From NCBI GenBank assembly GCA_003602665.1, contig QQSG01000135.1, positions 31,616-39,019 on the forward strand: 7,404 nt of DNA, in the 5' to 3' direction. The notes beneath the pieces were generated by a model. That model was not told where the DNA came from, made no database searches, and worked only from the letters and a program-made list of their open reading frames with translations. Position 1 is the first letter of the stretch. Every line of letters starts with the position of its first letter. This stretch comes from Candidatus Poseidoniales archaeon (GTDB lineage: Archaea; Thermoplasmatota; Poseidoniia; Poseidoniales; Poseidoniaceae). Positions 4,853-7,404 of the stretch are shown here, one piece after another. A program made the position numbers and the translations under genes.

Positions 4853-7404
4853 ATGGGCGAAGAGTGCCAACAGGCTCTAATTCGTAAGGGAACTTTCGCC
4901 CTTCTTTTGTCCTTGCTTTTCATTTTACCAGGATGCCTTGATGGCGATGATTCGAACAATGGTGATAACAACTCATCGTCTCCAGGCGAAATCACGCTTG
5001 ATATATGGCACACATTTGCTGCAGAGAGTAAGGAAGAAGAAGTGTTTACGAATGCTGTCAAAGCCTTTGAAGCCAATAATCCAAATGTTTCTGTAGACAT
5101 TACAATGGTTCCATTTGGGAATGCAGACCAACTGTTTATGACAGCGGCTCAAGGAGGCCAAGCTCCAGATTTGATGCGATTATCCAGTGATCAACTCGGC
5201 GCTATAGGAGAAATTCGTGTTGATAGCCTACCACTTTTGGAAGATTTACGCCCACATCTCACTCCACAAGACAGATCGAACTTTGAAGAGCGTGCAATCC
5301 AAGCAATGCGCTATGGGGAGGCTCTGTACGGTGTTCCTGCGAGCCAGGATTGTCTTTCCCTGATTTACAACAAGGCCCTTTTTGATGCTCAAGGTTTAGA
5401 TTATCCAGATGAGTCTTGGACACATGATGACTTACTAAATGCAGCTCAGCAATTAACGTATCAAGATGTTCAAGGATTAGCCCTTCCAGTAAAATCTGCA
5501 TATTGGTGGTTCCCAATCCAGGAAGGTTTTGGAGGTTCACTGTTCAATGATTCTGGGTCACCTACTCTCGATTCTAATGGTTCTGCTGAAGCTATGGAAT
5601 GGATGCTTGATTTAGAATTAGAACATGGTGTTGTTGCAACGGGTACTCAAATTGAAGGAATGAAGAATCAATTCATTTCCTCGAAGGCTGCAATGATCGT
5701 CGATGGCCCTTGGAATTGGGCCACATATGAAGCCAGTCGCCTCAGCATAGGTCAAACGCTTCTACCAATTGTCGATGATTCAGGTGACCGCATGTCTCCT
5801 CTTGTAACATACAAAGGCTGGTCTGTGAGTAAGCAAAGCGATCATAAAATTGCAGCAACAGAATTGGCCCTATGGCTGTCTTCATCCTCGGTTCAGAAGG
5901 ATTTCGCCCTTGAAACATACACCATGCCAACCCATTCAGAACTCGAGAACGATCAGGACATTCTTGGCGATGATGTCATTCGAGGATTCCTTGAACAAAC
6001 CAAATTTGGAACACCTGCTCCAACGACTCGAGCAATGTCACTGGTTTACGATCCACTTTCAACAGCCTTTGAACAAGCATACAGTGAGATTTCAACAACT
6101 GAGGATGCGCTTACTAACGCTAATGACGAACTTATTTCTCAAATAGATGGTTTGCAGAAAGCCGCTCCCCTACAGCCCAATACAGGATATCGCACGATTC
6201 CTCTGGAATTTCAATTAAATCAAACTGTGTCGAATTACAGCATTTACGTCGACGAAGTCTTGCACACGCAATTTATTGTTAGTGATGCACTTGGAGTCTC
6301 GAATTCAGGATATGATTCGTGTTCTTCAAACGGTGAAGAATTAAATCAGTTCGGGCAAATTCGCATTATTCCAACTCTTGCAACAAATTTGAACTGCTCC
6401 CTAACTGGTATGATTCCCAACATTGAACACACCATTGATGTCTATGCTGATGGTGAATTGTTCTATTCAACTATTGGTAGTACTTCGGTTTCGGATCAAC
6501 GACCAAGTGCAGGAGACACCTCTCCAGTCATGTTTGCATTAGGTGCAATTGTCCTTTCATTGATTGTTTTACTCAGCTATGGGCGTTGGAGAGATCAACG
6601 CTTGAATCGAACCAATTCACGTTTGGCTCATGCCTATATTGCCCCTGCATTACTTGCTCTCGCAGTTCTTACGTTCTATCCAGTCATCTATGGGTTCTGG
6701 CTGTCGTTTACAGATGCGGACCAAACTCATCTTGGGGAACAATCCTTCATTGGGCTGTCAAATTTCTGGGATGTTCTCACTGCATCTGGCTTTATTCGTG
6801 TTACACTTTTCACACTTGTATGGACTGTCGTGAACGTTACTGCTCACATCGGAATTGGATTGTTCCTCGCAGTACTTCTCCAGAAAACATCGATTCGTGG
6901 GAAAACGGCTTACAGAACTTTACTTCTTTTGCCATGGGCAGTACCTTCATACATCTCAGTACTGGTTTGGAGAGGTATGTTCCAACCAGATGGGTTCATC
7001 AATGATTTACTTGGAACCAATATTGATTTCTTATCTGATCCGACAGGGGCTCAAATCGTTGTTATTCTGGTTAATATATGGCTAGGCGTTCCGTTCATGA
7101 TGATGTCCATAAGCGGTGCCCTTCAAGCCCTGCCCAAGGATATGTACGAAGCTGCTGAACTTGATGGAGTAACTGGTTGGGATGCATTTAGACATCTTAC
7201 GCTGCCAAATCTAAGAAGTGCATTAGTTCCTCTTACGTTACTTGGATTCATTTGGACATTCAATATGTTCAACGTCATCTATCTCATGACCGATGGAGGT
7301 CCAAATTTGTACTTTGGAGAACCTGGGCAAACGGATATTCTTATCACATACGTCTATGATGTTGCCTTTAGAGAAGGTGCTTACGGGGTCGCTGCTGCTT
7401 GGTC
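4853..7404 (+). CDS. Fused MalE-like binding lipoprotein and MalF-type permease, 3'-partial
   Basis: The frame is open for 850 codons to the window edge. It would both capture a sugar outside the cell and form half of the membrane channel of an ABC importer. Residues 1-28 are a lipoprotein-type signal: basic IRKG, a Leu/Phe core, then LPGC with Cys28 as the likely lipid anchor. An Asp/Asn/Ser linker (29-45) follows. Residues 47-435 are a family-1 sugar-binding domain: WHTFAAESKE, YGVPASQDCLSLIYNKALF (159-177), AAMIVDGPWNW (279-289) and YKGWSVS (320-326). Residues 445-550 are an unrecognised beta-like segment with Cys490 and Cys514. A membrane helix (557-577) leads into the permease, with helices near 593-615, 648-675, 688-706, 733-756 and 790-812. 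The ATPase-coupling EAA motif is at 766-785 (EAA, Gly772, closing Leu-Pro). The start is ATG 4853; the only earlier in-frame option is TTG 4829, after a TAA at 4826. The substrate is probably an oligosaccharide, but this is not provable here. Confidence 0.9.
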   Translation, partial: MGEECQQALIRKGTFALLLSLLFILPGCLDGDDSNNGDNNSSSPGEITLDIWHTFAAESKEEEVFTNAVKAFEANNPNVSVDITMVPFGNADQLFMTAAQGGQAPDLMRLSSDQLGAIGEIRVDSLPLLEDLRPHLTPQDRSNFEERAIQAMRYGEALYGVPASQDCLSLIYNKALFDAQGLDYPDESWTHDDLLNAAQQLTYQDVQGLALPVKSAYWWFPIQEGFGGSLFNDSGSPTLDSNGSAEAMEWMLDLELEHGVVATGTQIEGMKNQFISSKAAMIVDGPWNWATYEASRLSIGQTLLPIVDDSGDRMSPLVTYKGWSVSKQSDHKIAATELALWLSSSSVQKDFALETYTMPTHSELENDQDILGDDVIRGFLEQTKFGTPAPTTRAMSLVYDPLSTAFEQAYSEISTTEDALTNANDELISQIDGLQKAAPLQPNTGYRTIPLEFQLNQTVSNYSIYVDEVLHTQFIVSDALGVSNSGYDSCSSNGEELNQFGQIRIIPTLATNLNCSLTGMIPNIEHTIDVYADGELFYSTIGSTSVSDQRPSAGDTSPVMFALGAIVLSLIVLLSYGRWRDQRLNRTNSRLAHAYIAPALLALAVLTFYPVIYGFWLSFTDADQTHLGEQSFIGLSNFWDVLTASGFIRVTLFTLVWTVVNVTAHIGIGLFLAVLLQKTSIRGKTAYRTLLLLPWAVPSYISVLVWRGMFQPDGFINDLLGTNIDFLSDPTGAQIVVILVNIWLGVPFMMMSISGALQALPKDMYEAAELDGVTGWDAFRHLTLPNLRSALVPLTLLGFIWTFNMFNVIYLMTDGGPNLYFGEPGQTDILITYVYDVAFREGAYGVAAAW

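Noticed and set aside
6150..6560. Possibility that the fusion gene is an assembly or sequencing artefact joining two genes
   Set aside because: The frame is continuous through the whole junction, with a coherent extra domain and a membrane helix rather than an abrupt join. Read data would be needed to close the question fully.
6586..7005. 139-codon + strand frame rich in Cys, Ser and Trp
   Set aside because: It is a shifted reading of the permease half of the fusion gene. The permease frame carries the helices and the EAA motif.

Overview
The window is a 7.4 kb piece of a compact, moderately AT-rich microbial genome with every gene on the + strand. The best guess is a planktonic marine euryarchaeote of the Poseidoniales (Marine Group II) type. 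The hints are gaps of 0-80 bp, Shine-Dalgarno sites before internal operon genes, a TATA-like element about 26 bp ahead of a gene with no Shine-Dalgarno site (as in a leaderless archaeal mRNA), and acidic D/N/G-rich extracellular segments. This is inference: the window has no rRNA or archaea-only marker gene, so an AT-rich bacterium is not formally excluded.

Layout: (1) 1-1028, the 3' part of an ABC-2 type permease with an acidic Cys/Asp loop. (2) 1038-2183, a Trp-rich soluble protein resembling the AttH/CrtC lipocalin-like family, its ribosome site overlapping the permease stop codon. (3) 2263-3294, a four-helix membrane protein with a bacterial-type PH domain. (4) 3346-3864, a small helical, TPR-like protein. 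(5) 3875-4792, tRNA pseudouridine synthase TruA with a roughly 60-residue C-terminal extension. (6) 4853 to the window end, an open frame of at least 850 codons that joins a lipoprotein-type sugar-binding protein (MalE-like) to a MalF-type permease in one polypeptide, cut by the window edge.

Genes 1 and 2 look translationally coupled and may form an export or efflux unit whose ATPase would lie upstream. Genes 3-5 have short gaps and good Shine-Dalgarno sites and may be co-transcribed, but they have no obvious shared function: the first two are uncharacterised and TruA modifies tRNA. Gene 6 starts a new transcription unit for carbohydrate uptake; a second permease (MalG-like) and an ATPase (MalK-like) would be expected next, outside the window.

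The most noteworthy object is the binding-protein/permease fusion, with a small beta-rich domain of unknown kind between its two halves. I saw no RNA genes, insertion sequences, CRISPR arrays or long repeats, and no gene-free stretch above 80 bp.
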